A stretch of 64,000 nt of DNA from Elymus sibiricus (GCA_039707655.1 CM077676.1:375104114-375168113); one strand, 5' to 3'; counted from the stretch's first letter, positions 41,018 to 53,129 are shown. Translations and numbers: made by a program. Notes: generated from the sequence alone by a model not told the origin.

Positions 41018-42520
41018 TTTAAGAGGTGGTACGCAATATTGGAGGGTCCGGGTCTCCATACATCTGACTATGTGGGTCCGGCTACACCTCTCTCGTTGTC
41101 TGGTACATGTCTTATTTATTTATATGCGGTTGTGCGCTCCACTCCTCTGAAACCCCTTCTCATCATCACTATCTTCTACCTCGCCGCCGCTCGCACACCC
41201 ACCACCCTCCCGCCGGTGATGGACCTGTCGGAGCTGTCAGAAGAAGAATGGCGGAGATCTGTCCAAACCTCCTGGAAGCGGCAGTACGCACGGAGAGATA
41301 GCTTGGAGGCGGCCAATGCTGCCAATTCGCGGCGAGATGTTCAGTCCAGCGGCAACAATGTGCCCCCTACTGTAAGTAATCCTCCCCATTGTTGTTACTA
41401 CAATTGATTTAGGTTAGGGTTTTCAAATCTCGCCGTCTTTGCCTGTTATCAAATAGGTAGATTAATGATTTCCACGTTCAAATCTAGACTGAAGTATTTG
41501 CGATAGGTTTTTTTTGGCAGTTCTGGCTTTCAAAACCGCATGGAACTGGTTGTACTAGATTTATTTTAGAAGTCGGGCTTAATCAACAGGATCTTGTGTT
41601 CTTTCCATTCCACTTTCCTAGGGATCTTGAGGTCTTGGCATCCCACTTATCTAGTCCCCAGCCTCACAAATTCATGATTATGATTTTGTAATTGGGGTTT
41701 TCTAATATGTTTACTTCATCCCTAGGAAGGCACTGCCTAAAGATTTGATCGTAATCTATTCCGTCTTGCTATTGGTAGCATATGGATTGTAATTTCATTA
41801 ATCCCCTGCCGTTGTTCTTGCGGACTGCTAAATGAATGCAGGAGGTTCAGACGTTTGTACCTAACGTTGGGTTGCCAGCACCGTGCGTTTCAAAGCAGGC
41901 GGAGACGCCTAGTCAGGGCTCCTTGCTTCCAGCAGAACGTGCCAAGAAAAGACAGGGAGATGTTTTGCCGAGTTCAACAAAGCAAAGAACTACCGCTGCA
42001 CACGCTCGTGTAAGTAACCAGAAGTGTCTTGAGTACAGATACAGTATATTTTTCGCTGCAACCTACATTCATTCATAGCAAAACTTGCTCATTGCCGGAG
42101 GCATCTAGCCATAGCCTTCCAGGTTCTCATGTTGCTCCTGCTGCACCGGTTCAACGTTCTGCTTCTGCTCGTCAGGCTTCTCCAGTTGGCCCAGCCCGAG
42201 ATCACAACAAGCTGCTGATGAACGAGTTTTCCACCAAGACCACGGTCGTCAAGCTTCCCGGGCCACCGGCAGGCCATCGTCAGCACATGGGCAGGGGCCG
42301 TCCTTTCAAAATTGTCCACGTCCATGAGGTGCATACTCCTAGGCGTTTTACGGTTTAGATACATGTACATGAGAATCTTCATCTGTTCGTGCTGCCAAAA
42401 GGAGTGGAGAAGTTCTTCAAGGGCATAGTACCTCATAGCATACAGGTGCGCACAAGCCCTCATTGCCAGTGGAACATCTGTATGACCCGCTATGAAGGCA
42501 AACTGGTCTTCGATGATGTG

Positions 42521-44054
42521 TGCTACTTGTAGAGTGCGTTGGTATTTCCCCGAAGAGGAGAGGATGATGCAGTATAGTAGAGATAAGTATTTCCCTCAGT
42601 TAAGAACCAAGGTTATCAATCCAGTAGGAGAACCAAGCAAAATTCCGTTAAGCGCACCTACACACACAAAAGCAAACACTTGCACCCAACGCAAATAAGA
42701 GGGTTGTCAATCCTCTTAGCGGTTATTTGCAAGGATTAAATCTTATAGAGATAAATAGATAAACTAAAATACTAATTAAAATAAAAGTAAATAAATTGCA
42801 GTAAGTTATTTTTAGGTTTTATATATATGATAAAGTAGACCCGGGGGCCATAGTTTTCACTAGAGGCTCCTCTCTCGAACACATAACATACGGTGGGTAA
42901 ACAAATTACTGTTGGGCAATTGATAGAAAAGCAAATAATTATGACGGATTCATGGCAATGATCATGTATATAGGCATCACGTCCGAGACAAGTAGACCGA
43001 CTCCTGCCTGCATCTACTACTATTACTCCACCCATCGACCGCTATCCAGCATGCATCTAGGGTATTAAGTATGAAACAGAGTAACGCCTTAAGCAAGATG
43101 ACATGATGTAGACAAAGTAAACTCAAGCAATATGATTAAACACCATCTTTTTATCCTTAATGGCAACAATACAAATACATGTCATGTCCCTTTCTGTCAC
43201 TGGGATTGAGCACCGCAAGATTGAACCCATCACAAAGCACCTCTCCCATTGCAAGACAAATCAATCTAGTAGGACAAACTAAATCGATAGATCGGAGAGA
43301 AATACAAAGCTATAATAATCATGCATAAAAGAGTTCAGAGAAGACTCGAATATTTCTCATGAATAATCTGATCATAAACTCACAATTCATCGGATCCCAA
43401 CAAACACACCGCAAAAGAAGATTACATCGGATAGAACTCCAAGAACATCGAGGAGACCATGGTATTGAAGATCAAAGAGAGAGAAGAAGCCATCTAGCTA
43501 CTAGCTATGGACCCGTAGGTCTGTGGTAAACTACTCACACATCATCGGAAGGGCAGCAAGGTTGATGAAGGAGCCCTCCGTGATCGATTCCCCCTCCGGC
43601 AGAGTACCGGAAAAGGCCTCCAGATGGGATCGCGGAAGAACAGAGGCTTGCGGCGGCGGAAAGGTTTTCTCTTCTGTCTCTCTGGTATATTGGGAATATT
43701 TTAGAATTTATAGCGCTGGAATTAGATCCGGAGGGGCAACAAGGGGCCCACAAGCCTGGGGGGCGCGCCCTCCAGGCTTGTCTCCTCCTCGTGGCTTTTC
43801 TGGTCTTCTCCCGAAGCTTCGTGGGTCTCTTCTGGTCCAGAAAAAATTAATCCAAAGTTTTTTTCTCGTTTGGACACTTTTTGATAATGATTTGCCGAAA
43901 AGGCAAAAACAAGCAGAAAACAGGAACTGGCACTGGGCATTGGGTTAATAGGTTAGTCCCAAAAAATGATATATAGTGGCATATAAAACATCCAAGATTG
44001 ATACTATAATAGCATGGAACAATCAAAAATTATAGATACGTTGGAGACGTATCA
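42521..44054 (-). repeat. 3' LTR of the non-autonomous gypsy element
   Basis: The minus-strand LTR runs from TGATACGTCTCC at 44054 to AGTAGCA at 42521. It contains a GC-rich GGGGGGCGCGCCC patch near 43760. Confidence 0.88.
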
Positions 44055-46955
44055 AGCATCCCCAAGCTTAATTCCTGCTCGTCCTCAAGTAGGTAAATGA
44101 TAAAAACAGAATTTTTGATGTGGAATGCTACCTATCATGTTTCATCATGTAATCTCTCTCTTACGGTATGAATAATAAGATCCGAATGATTCAAAGCAAT
44201 AGTCTATAATTTGATATAAAGACGTCAATACTCAGGCATACTAATAAACAATCATGTCTTTCAAAATAAAAATGCTAAAGAACGTTATCCCTACAAAATC
44301 ATATAATCCTGTCATGCTCCATCTTCTTAACACAAAATATTTATCATGCACTACCCCGGTTTTAGCCAAGCAATTGGTTCATACTTTTTAACGCGCTTCA
44401 GCATTTTCAACTCCCACGCAATACATGAGCGCAAGCCATGGATATAGCACTATGGGTGGAATAGAGTGTGGTGGTAGAGATAAATAAGAGAAGTAAAAAA
44501 TAAGAAGATAGTCTCACATCAACGAGGCTAATCAACGGGCTATGGAGATGCCCATCAATTGATGTCAATGCGAGGAGTAGGGATTGCCATGCAACGGATG
44601 CACTAAGAGCTATAAGTGTATGAAAGCTCAACATGAAAACTAAGTGGGTGTGCATCCAACTTGCTTGCTCATGAAGACCTCGGGCATTTGAGGAAGCCCA
44701 TCATCGGAATATACAAGCCAAGTTCTATAATGAAAAATTCCCACTAGTATATGAAAGTGACAAAATAGGAGACTCTCTATATGAAAAACATGGTGCTACT
44801 CTGAAGCACAAGTGTGGAAAAGGATAGTAACATTGCCCCTTCTCTCTTTTTCTCTCATTTATTATTTTTTTCTTTTTTTCATTTTTTTTCATGGCTCTTT
44901 TTGGCCTTTTTTTTCTTTTTTCTTTTTCGTCCGGAGTCTCATCCCGACTTGTGGGGGAATCATGGTCTCCATCATCCTTTCCTCACTGGGATAATGCTCT
45001 AATAATGATGATCATCACACTTTTATTTACTTACAACTCAATATTACAACTCGATACTAGAACAAAAATATGACTCTATATGAATGCCTCTGGCAGTGTA
45101 CCAGGATGTGCAATGATGCTAGCGTAACATGTATAAAAAATGATGAACGGTGGCTGAGCCACAAATACTATGTCAGCTATATGATCATGCAAAGCAATAT
45201 GACAATGACGATATGTGTCATAAAAACGGAATGGTGGAAGTTGCATGGCAATATATCTCAGAATGGCTATGGAAATGCCATGATAGGTAGGTATGGTGGC
45301 TGTTTTGAGGAAGATACAAGGAGGCTTATGTGTGATAGAGCGTATCATATCACGGGGTTTGGATGCACCGGCGAAGTTTGCACCAACTCTTGATGTGAGA
45401 AAGGGCAATGCACGGTACCGAAGAGGCTAGCAAATTGCGGAAGGGTGAGAGTGCGTATAATCCATGGACTCACATTAGTCATAAGGAACTCACATACTTA
45501 TTGCGAAAGTTTATTAGCCATCGAAGCAAAGTACTACTACGCATACCCCTAGGGGCGAGGTTGGTAGGAGTTAACCATCGCGCGCCCCCGACCGCCACAC
45601 AAAGGAAGACAATCAATAGTAAATCATGCTCCAACTTCTTAGCATAACGACAGATCATACGTGCATGCTTCGGGAATCACAAACCTTAACACCAATATTC
45701 TTACTAAACCACAATTATCTACTAATACCTCTGACATATTACCATCTTAATATCACAAAACTATTGCAAGGAATCAAACTTATCATATTCAGTGATCTAC
45801 ATGAAAGTTTTTATGATATCCCTCTTGAATACCTATCATATCAGGACCAAATTCATAACCCGTGCATATTACCATTGCTAATCATGAGACTCTCAAAAAT
45901 ATATAAGTGAACCATGAGAGTGCAACTATTTCTTTAAAATATAACCACCGCCGTGCTCTAAAAGATATAAGTGAAGCACTAGAGCAACTGCCTAGCTCAA
46001 AAGATATAAGTGACGCACATAGAGTATTCTAACAAATCACGAATAATGTGTGTCCCTCACAAAAAGGTGTGTTCAGCAAATATGATTGTGACAAACTAAA
46101 AAGCAAGCAAAAGCAAACAAACTATATCACAAGATGCTCCAAGTAAAACACATATCATGTGATGAATAAAAATATAGCTCCAAGTGAGTTACCGATAGAT
46201 TGTAGACGAAAGAGGGGATGCCTTCCGGGGCATCCCCAAGCTTAGACGCTTGAGTCTTCCTTGAATATTACCTTGGGGTGCCTTGGGCATCCCCAAGCTT
46301 AGGCTCTTGCCGTTCCTTATTCGTTTGTCCATCGTAGTCTCACCCAAAACTTGAAAACTTTAGCACACAAAACTCAACAGAAACCTCATGAGATCCGTTA
46401 GTATAACAAACAAATCTTAAACTTTAGGTACTATTGTAAATTGATTCATATTTAATATTGGCATAATGCTATTGTACTCCAACTTCTCCATGACTCATAC
46501 CCCCCGATACGATCCATAGATTCATCAAAATAAGCAAACTATGCAACAAAAACAGAATCTGTCTAAAACAAAACAGTCTGTAAAGATCTATTTAAAAGAC
46601 ATACTTTCGTAACTCAAAAATTCTGAAAAATTAGGACGACGTAAAAAATTCATATATAAATACTCTGTACAAATTTCAGATTTTTCTAACGCTCCAGTAC
46701 AGAAATAAAATTCCAGCACTGGACGCAAAACTTTCTGTTTTCCAAACAACAAAAATTATACTATCATCAACATCATCCCATAGGCATTACTTGGCACAAA
46801 CACTAATTAAAACATAAAAATACAATCATAACAGAGGCTATAATTGTGTAAACACTCAATAACAGAAAGTAAAAGCAAAAATTTATTTTATTCATTGGGT
46901 TGCCTCCCAACAAGCGCTATTGTTTTATGCCCCTAGCTAGGCATAATGCATAGTT
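44055..46955. other. Non-coding interior of the gypsy element
   Basis: About 2.9 kb between the protease remnant and the 3' LTR, where autonomous elements carry RT and integrase. It contains repeated CATCCCCAAGCTTA(G/A) blocks near 44059, 46231 and 46290, and a short T-rich tract at 44850-44935. No polymerase motif was found in any frame. Confidence 0.6.
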
Positions 46956-47687
46956 TCAAGTGTTGTCATCCTTCAAGTTAATTCCATAGGTGGACCTCAT
47001 AATAGATTCATAAGGTGCCTTAATTCTATTTCTAGGAAAGTGTTCCATCCCCTTCTTTAATGGAAATTGAAATCTTATATTACCTTCTTTCATATCAATA
47101 ATAGCACCTATTGTTCGTAAGAAAGGCCTACCAAGTATTATGGGGCAAGAAGGATTGCATTCAATGTCAAGAAAAATAAAGTCCACTGGCACATAATTTC
47201 TATTTGCAAGAATAAGAATATCATTTATTCTACCCAATGACTTTTTAATAGTGGAATCCGCAAGATGCAAATTAAGGGAACAAGGATCCATGTCGGTGAG
47301 ACCTAGCACATCACACAAAGACTTTGGTATAGTGGAAACGCTAGCACCAAGATCACAAAGGGCATTACATTCATAATCTTTAATTTTGACTTTAATAGTA
47401 GGTTCCCATTCATCTTGTAATTTTCTAGGAATTGAAACTTCTAACTCAAGTTTTTCTTCATGCGCTTTCATCATGGCTTCTACAATATGTTTAGTGAAAG
47501 CTTTATTTTGTTCATATGCATTTGGTGAATTATCAATGGATTGCAACAAGGAAATACACTCAATTAAAGAACAACTCTCATAATTAAAGTCCTTGTAATC
47601 CAAAGTAGTGGGTGCATTACTATTTAAAGTTTTGACCTCTCCAAACCCACTTTTTTCATTTTTATCATTAAGATTATCACCCTCCAA
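46956..47687 (-). CDS. Retroviral-type aspartic protease domain of the gypsy element
   Basis: A 243-residue open frame contains IPRKLQDEWEPTIKVKIKDY, ECNALCDLGASVSTIPKSLC, HLADSTIKKSLGRINDILIL, then VDFIFLDIECNPSCPIILGR and PFLRTIGAIIDMKEGNIRFQ. This is the plant gypsy (Tat/Athila-like) retropepsin. The active-site triad is D-L-G-A, common in this plant group, rather than D-S/T-G-A, and the flap/ILGRPFL region is present. It lies downstream of gag in a different frame, and the gag C-terminus is broken. No RT follows. Confidence 0.75.
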   Translation of the reverse strand: MEGDNLNDKNEKSGFGEVKTLNSNAPTTLDYKDFNYESCSLIECISLLQSIDNSPNAYEQNKAFTKHIVEAMMKAHEEKLELEVSIPRKLQDEWEPTIKVKIKDYECNALCDLGASVSTIPKSLCDVLGLTDMDPCSLNLHLADSTIKKSLGRINDILILANRNYVPVDFIFLDIECNPSCPIILGRPFLRTIGAIIDMKEGNIRFQFPLKKGMEHFPRNRIKAPYESIMRSTYGINLKDDNT

Positions 47688-47746
47688 GCAAGCGGGACTC
47701 CTTCTATCTAAAGTTGACTCTTCTTCAGTCCCTTTTTCATCAAGTT

Positions 47747-49035
47747 TTATGTTACTAAATAATGATTAATAGGAGTAACACCAATCATTTTAATATCCTC
47801 ATCATTACTGCGATAGAAACTGGGTGGAATCGCTTTTTCTAGAAATTCTCGCTTAGCTCTCAACCTAGCGGTCCTTTCTTTACTTTCATTAATGGAGACA
47901 TAGATAGCTTTCATAGACTCATTTATATCATGCTTGGGTGGCAAAATTTTAGTTTTGAAATTTTCCACATCATGAGCAATTCTATCCATGTTCCTAGCCA
48001 ATTCATCAACTCTATTGAATTTTTCTTCTATCATAGCACTAAAATTCTTTTGCGAATTAATAAATTCTTTAATATTAGTTTCAAGATTAGAGGGCATCCT
48101 ATTATTATTATAAGAATTACCATAGGGATTGCCATAATCATTAGAGGAATTTCCAGAAAACGGTCTAGGATTGAAATTACCCCTATAAGCGTTATTGTTG
48201 AAATTATTTCTAGAGACAAAATTCACATCAATAGCATCATTATTTTGCTCAATCAAAGTAGACAATGGTACATCATTAGGATAAATATGAGCATTTTATC
48301 TAGCAACCAATTTCAATAAAGCATCCATCTTATCACTCAAAGTATTAATTTCTTCAACAGAATTTACCTTCTTACCAGTTGGAGTTCGTTCAGTGTGCCA
48401 TTGAGAATAATTTGTCATAATATTATCAAGAAGTTTTGTAGCTTCTTCCAATGTAATTTCCATAAAAGTACCACCTGCGGCAGAGTCTAGCAAATTTCTA
48501 GAGACAAAGTTTAGTCCTGCATAAATTTTTTCTATGATCATCCATAAATTTAGGCCATGAGTTGGGTGATTTCTTATCATTTCATTCTCTCCCAAGATTG
48601 TGCAACGTGTTCATGCTCAAGTTGCTTAAAATTCATAATTTGATTTCTTAAAGAAATAATCTTAGCGGGAGGAAAATACTTGGTAATAAAAGCATCCTTA
48701 CACTTATCCCAAGAATCAATACTATTTCTAGGCAAGGATGAAAACCAAGTTTTAGCACGATCTCGTAGTGAGAACGTAAATAATTTCAATTTGACAATAT
48801 CATTATCCACATCTTTTTTCTTTTGCATATCACAAAGCTCAACGAAAGTATTTAGATGGGATGCAACATCTTCATTAGGACTACCAGAAAATTGTTCTTT
48901 CAGAACAAGATTAAGCAAAGCAGCATTAATGTCACACGACTCCGCACTAGTGACGGGAGGAGCAATAGGAGTACTAATAAAATCATTATTATTAGTATTG
49001 GAAAAGTCACATAATTTTGTATTTTCTTGAGACAT
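47747..49035 (-). pseudogene. Gag of the non-autonomous gypsy element (frameshifted)
   Basis: The ATG at 49035 (MSQENTKLCDFSNTNNNDFI) opens a gag with FSGSPNEDVASHLNTFVELC, LKLFTFSLRDRAKTWFSSLP, WDKCKDAFITKYFPPAKIIS and LRNQIMNFKQLEHEHVAQSW. The frame is lost near 48585 through an apparent one-base deletion and resumes as RNHPTHGLNLWMIIEKIYAG. A TAA at 48296-48298 interrupts it again before an Asn-rich segment (SSNDYGNPYGNSYNNN) and a coiled-coil-like tail. No zinc knuckle was seen. It cannot make a full gag protein. Confidence 0.75.
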
Positions 49036-49200
49036 CGCAACGAAGCAAGCAAACTAGCAAACAAGCAAATAAAAATTATTTTTGTGTTTTTGTAAAAAAA
49101 AAATAGAAGTGAGGGAGATGAAAACTAGAGGAAAATGCAAATAAAATAAATGCAAGTGAATGATATTTTGTGCGAACGTACTTGGTAATTTTGATGATGT

Positions 49201-49219
49201 CTCCCTGGCAACGGCGCCA
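49201..49219 (-). other. Primer-binding site (tRNA-Asp type) of the non-autonomous gypsy element
   Basis: TGGCGCCGTTGCCAGGGAG on the minus strand differs by one base from the complement of the plant tRNA-Asp 3' end (CCCCGGCAACGGCGCCA). It lies 11 bp inside the right LTR, so that LTR is the 5' one. Confidence 0.8.
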
Positions 49220-49230
49220 GAAATTCTTCC

Positions 49231-50792
49231 TACTACTTGTAGACTGCGTTGGTATTTCCCCGAAGAGGAGAGGATGATGCAGTATAGTAGAGATAAGTAT
49301 TTCCCTTAGTTAAGAACCAAGGTTATCAATCCAGTAGGAGAACCAAGCAAAATTCCGTTAAGTGCACCTGCACACACAAAAGCAAACACTTGAACCCAAC
49401 GCAAATAAGAGGGTTGTCAATCCTCTTAGCGGTTATTTGCAAGGATTAAATCTTATAGAGATAAATAGATAAACTAAAATACTAATTAAAATAAAAGTAA
49501 ATAAATTGCAGTAAGGTATTTTTAGGTTTTTTATATATGATAAAGTAGACCCGGGGGCCATAGTTTTCACTAGAGGCTTCTCTCTCGAACACATAGCATA
49601 CGGTGGGTAAACAAATTACTGTTGGGCAATTGATAGAAAAGCAAATAATTATGATGGATTCATGGAAATGATCATGTATATAGGCATCACGTCCGAGACA
49701 AGTAGACCGACTCCTGCCTGCATCTACTACTATTATTCCACCCATCGACCGCTATCCAGCATGCATCTAGGGTATTAAGTATGAAACAGAGTAACGCCTT
49801 AAGCAAGATGACATGATGTAGACAAAGTAAACTCAAGCAATATGATTAAACCCCATCTTTTTATCCTTAATGGCAACAATACAAATACGTGTCATGCCCC
49901 TTTCTGTCACTGGGATTGAGCACCGCAATATTGAACCCATCACAAAGCACCTCTCCCATTGCAAGACAAATCAATCTAGTAGGCCAAACTAAATCGATAG
50001 ATCGGAGAGAAATACAAAGCTATAATAATCATGCATAAAAGAGTTCAGAGGAGACTCGAATATTTCTCATGAATAATCTGATCATAAACTCACAATTCAT
50101 CGGATCCCAACAAACACACCGCAAAAGAAGATTACATCGGATAAAACTCCAAGAACATCGAGGAGAACATGGTATTGAAGATCAAAGAGAGAGAAGAATC
50201 CATCTAGATACTAGCTATGGACCCGTAGGTCGATGGTAAACTACTCACACATCATTGGAAGGGCAGCAAGGTTGATGAAGAAGCCTTCCATGATCGATTC
50301 CCCCTCCGGCAGAGTACCGGAAAAGGCCTCCAGATGGGATCGCGGAAGAACAGAGGCTTGCGGCGGCGGAAAGGTTTTCTCTTCTGTCTCTCTGGTATAT
50401 TGAGAATATTTTAGAATTTATAGCGCTGGAATTAGGTCAGGAGGGGCAACGAGGGGCCCACAAGCCTGGGGGCGCGCCCTACCCCCCTGGGCGCGCCCTC
50501 CAGGCTTGTCGCCTCCTCGTGGCTCTTCTAGTCTTCTCCCGAAGCTTCGTGGGTCTCTTCTGGTCAAGAAAAAATTAATCCAAAGTTTTTTTCTTGTTTG
50601 TACACTTTTTGATAATGATTTTCCGAAAAGGCAAAAACAAGCAGAAAACAACAACTGGCACTGGGCACTGGGTTAATAGGTTAGTCCCAAAAAATGATAT
50701 ATAATGGCATATAATTGCATATAAAACATCCAAGATTGATACTACAATAGCATGGAACAATAAAAAATTATAGATACGTTGGAGACGTATCA
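49231..50792 (-). repeat. 5' LTR of the non-autonomous gypsy element
   Basis: Almost identical to 42521-44054. Extra blocks of about 19 bp at about 50470-50490 (duplicated GGCGCGCCCT) and 10 bp at about 50707 account for most of the length difference. Confidence 0.88.
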
Positions 50793-50959
50793 ATGTGGAA
50801 GCTGGTTGGCGGAAGTTTGAAGATCACGATGATCTCAGGCACGGTGACATCCTCACCTTCACCGTGCTTGATGAGCACAAGCTGGATTTGAAGATCTACA
50901 GTGCATTCGACTCCATGCAGAAGAAGATCAAGTGCAACGACCACCCACAGTTTGCCTGA

Positions 50960-51424
50960 TCTCCTAGATGATCAAGTGTACTGTTCTTATTGACTAGATG
51001 ATCTTTTGCGTTGACCACCTGCAGTGGAACTGTTTCCATTTAAGTGATCGTTAGAACTATGTTGGTCTGTTTTCCTTACCTTTTGGTTGTATCATGAAGC
51101 TGTCCATGAGCTTTATATTATCATCCTTGGTCACTAGTGCATTATGAAATTTGAGTGATCGTTAGAACTATGTTCTGTCGGATGGACATTGTACAGGTTT
51201 CATCTATTTCAGACGCTATACCATTCTTCGTTAGTTAGAAGCCGTTAATCCGTTGGCACTAGTACAGTTCAGACTCGCTGATCGATTACCAAGGACAACC
51301 AGTTCTGTAGACACGCTTAGTTAGAAGGGGTTACACAATTTCTGTTGGCACGACAGTTCAGCAAGCAACCGTCTAATCAGTTCGCGTATCTGTCCAATCT
51401 TATTTACAACTTTGCCCAGCACAC
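50960..51424. other. 3' flank of the second B3 gene, no gene seen
   Basis: Likely 3' UTR and intergenic sequence. Short repeated words such as GTGATCGTTAGAACTATGTT occur at about 51043 and 51154. No coding frame was recognised. Confidence 0.45.
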
Positions 51425-51796
51425 ACGCTAACTCCGTAGGCGCTACGGACGCTTAAAATAATTGGAAATCTTACAACACAGAGAAGCGTGGCGTGCCTAG
51501 TCCCATCGGCAGCAAACAATGCTGAGATATGTCTGTCACGCCTATCTTATTGGCGCTAGAAACAACATTTCGATAAAGCCGAATGCTCTCTTACTTTTCA
51601 TCATTTACGGTGCACTCGCAGCGTGCCTTGCCCTGTTGCCCAGTCCCATCGGCAGGAGACAGGGCTGAGCGAAAGGGCTGCATGTCACGTGTATCTCTTT
51701 GGCGCTACATGCATCGCTCCAGTAAGCCAGATGTTCTGGCTCACTTTCATCGTGCACGGTGCAGCGGCGGCCCGACCATGCTGAACATATTGGCGC
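51425..51796. promoter_or_regulatory. Four palindrome sites within an imperfect tandem duplication
   Basis: RCGCY-N9-GGCRY sites stand at 51425-51443 (ACGCT...GGCGC) and 51538-51556 (ACGCC...GGCGC). Degenerate sites are at 51687-51705 (ACGTG...GGCGC) and 51778-51796 (ATGCT...GGCGC). The stretch is built of two diverged direct copies starting GCGTGCCT at 51491 and 51621, each with CCCATCGGCAG followed by TGTCACG. A CCAGATGTTCTGG motif is at 51727-51739. No adjacent start codon was identified, so it may be the promoter remnant of a lost gene. Confidence 0.45.
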
Positions 51797-51819
51797 TACT
51801 GTTGTGAAGTTTTGTCTGC

Positions 51820-52268
51820 CTATGCTTGCAACGTGGTTCTGAAGTTTGCTGTGTTTTTGCTTCTAATGCTTCTAATATGTTGCTCTGAAGATTCTTCAGT
51901 TACAGTAATTGCCGGCTTTCTGAAGATGGTTTTGAAGTTTGCTTTGTTTTTGCTTCTGATGTGGTTGACAACACTGTGCAGTTTTTCCATGTAATTCTGC
52001 TCTGAAGATTCTTCAGTTACAGTAATTGCTGGCTTTCTGAAGATGGTTTTGAAGTCTGCTTTGTTTTTGCTTCTGATGTGGTTGAGAACACTGTGCAGTT
52101 TTTCCATGTAATGTTGGTCTGAAGATTGTTTAGTTAGAGTAATTGGCTGCTTTCCGGAGATGTTTCTGAAATTTGATTTGTATTTGCTTCTGATGTGGTT
52201 GACAAGATTATGCAGTTTTTGCACGTAATGTTGTTCTGAAGATTGTTCAGTTAGAGTAATTGGCTGAT
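51820..52268 (-). repeat. 117-bp minisatellite, about 3.7 copies, encoding a 39-residue repeat on the minus strand
   Basis: CTGAAGATT(C/G)TTCAGTTA recurs at 51885, 52002, 52119 and 52236, exactly 117 bp apart. Since 117 is divisible by three, an open minus-strand frame (52224-51820, 134 residues) repeats a unit containing EKLHSVLNHIRSKNKADFKT and FRKPAITVTEESSEQ. The plus strand in turn repeats a hydrophobic stretch. No promoter, homolog or domain is recognised, so coding status is open. Confidence 0.6.
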
Positions 52269-52517
52269 TTTTTAAGTCCAGTCAGCTTAGCAATTGTACG
52301 GCCAAGAAACATGCATATGGTTATGAACAATGGTATCCAACATTATCTTACATATCAGCACTAGTTCATACAGATAACTAACGCATTACTGCCGAAAGTA
52401 CAATTGATGGTGTTGAGCACATCATTCATACGTGTAAGCATGGAAGAACAGGACATAAGAAAGAATGTTACTGACAAAAGCTAGACCCGACAGTGTTGGT
52501 GGCCGGCCTTGGCGAGC

Positions 52518-53129
52518 TCATTGGTGCATTCGACGCGTGTAGGTCTTCATGGCAGCCGGCATTGTCGCATCGATGGCAGGGACCCTGGAGTCTTGGACGC
52601 CTTGAGTGCACGCCGATATACGGTGCCTAGCGTAGAACTCGGCCTCGTCGGCGATGCGCGCAGCCTCTTGGACGCGCGCGGCGCAGTTCCAGACCCTACT
52701 CCTGGTGTCGCGTTCCACCTCGGCCGCCTGTCGGCGGAGCTCGACGACGCAAGCTGACAGGCGCCTCACCTCTTCCGAGAGGCGGACGACCTCTACGGCT
52801 CGCTCCTGCACCATCTCTGCCTCTAGCATCGCCTAGTCTCTTATGGAAGCAAGAACCACCACTGCTTCCTATACGGATAGGCAATACTTGACGCGGCGGT
52901 AACGCCTTTTCGTCCTGGGTCTCCTTGGAGTAGGGGCTGCCAAGATGTCTGTGGGAGCGGATGTAGTTACTCCGGTGGGGATTGTTCCTACTTCTAATGC
53001 AGCGCACTCGAATTCCTCGGTGGAGGTGGCAGGGGTTAAAGATGCTGCCGGCTCAGGCGAGTGTCCCGGTTGGCTTTCGCGGACGTGCCATATGGATATG
53101 GTAGGAATCACCTTGGACGAAGACGCCAT
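52518..53129 (-). pseudogene. Coiled-coil protein gene with two in-frame nonsense codons
   Basis: From the ATG at 53129 (MASSSKVIPTISIWHVRESQ) one minus-strand frame continues to 52518, broken only by TAG codons at 52869-52871 and 52833-52835. Both are single C-to-T changes from CAG (Gln). The first part is Pro/Thr-rich with a basic RRPRTKRRYRRVK patch that could be a nuclear signal. After the second stop the frame (EMVQERAVEVVRLSEEVRRL, VVELRRQAAEVERDTRSRV) has a strong heptad pattern and should form a coiled coil. The product would be about 203 residues. No family is recognised. It is divergent from the NAC gene, sharing a 390-bp intergenic region with palindrome sites at 53197-53215 and 53313-53331. 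Confidence 0.55.

Larger units (their letters stand above)
42521..50792 (-). mobile_element. Complete non-autonomous gypsy-type LTR retrotransposon in the B3 gene
   Basis: The TSD ATGTG stands at 42516-42520 and 50793-50797. LTRs are 42521-44054 (1,534 bp) and 49231-50792 (1,562 bp), beginning TGATACGTCTCCAACGTATC on the minus strand and ending CA (changed to TA in the right copy). The PBS TGGCGCCGTTGCCAGGGAG at 49201-49219 is complementary to tRNA-Asp with one mismatch. The interior has gag and protease remnants on the minus strand but no reverse transcriptase, RNase H or integrase, so mobilisation would need a helper. The LTRs are nearly identical apart from a few substitutions and two short indels, indicating a fairly recent insertion. 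It resembles the Sabrina-type group, but the name is not certain. Confidence 0.88.
41219..50959 (+). pseudogene. Second B3-domain gene, split by a gypsy insertion and carrying one nonsense codon
   Basis: Exon 1 is 41219-41371 (MDLSELSEEEWRRSVQTSWK...), exon 2 is 41842-42009 and exon 3 begins near 42101. All introns are GT-AG. Exon 3 runs to 42520, where an 8.3-kb gypsy element is inserted, and resumes at 50798 in the same frame once one copy of the ATGTG TSD is removed, ending at TGA 50957-50959. The B3 domain spans the insertion: FVLPKGVEKFFKGIVPHSIQ and CQWNICMTRYEGKLVFDDV lie to the left, and EAGWRKFEDHDDLRHGDILT with FTVLDEHKLDLKIY to the right. A TAG at 42356-42358, one C-to-T change from Gln, interrupts the frame just before the B3 domain. 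Exons 1-2 are Ser/Ala/Pro-rich linker without known domains. The gene is inactive on both counts. Confidence 0.75.
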
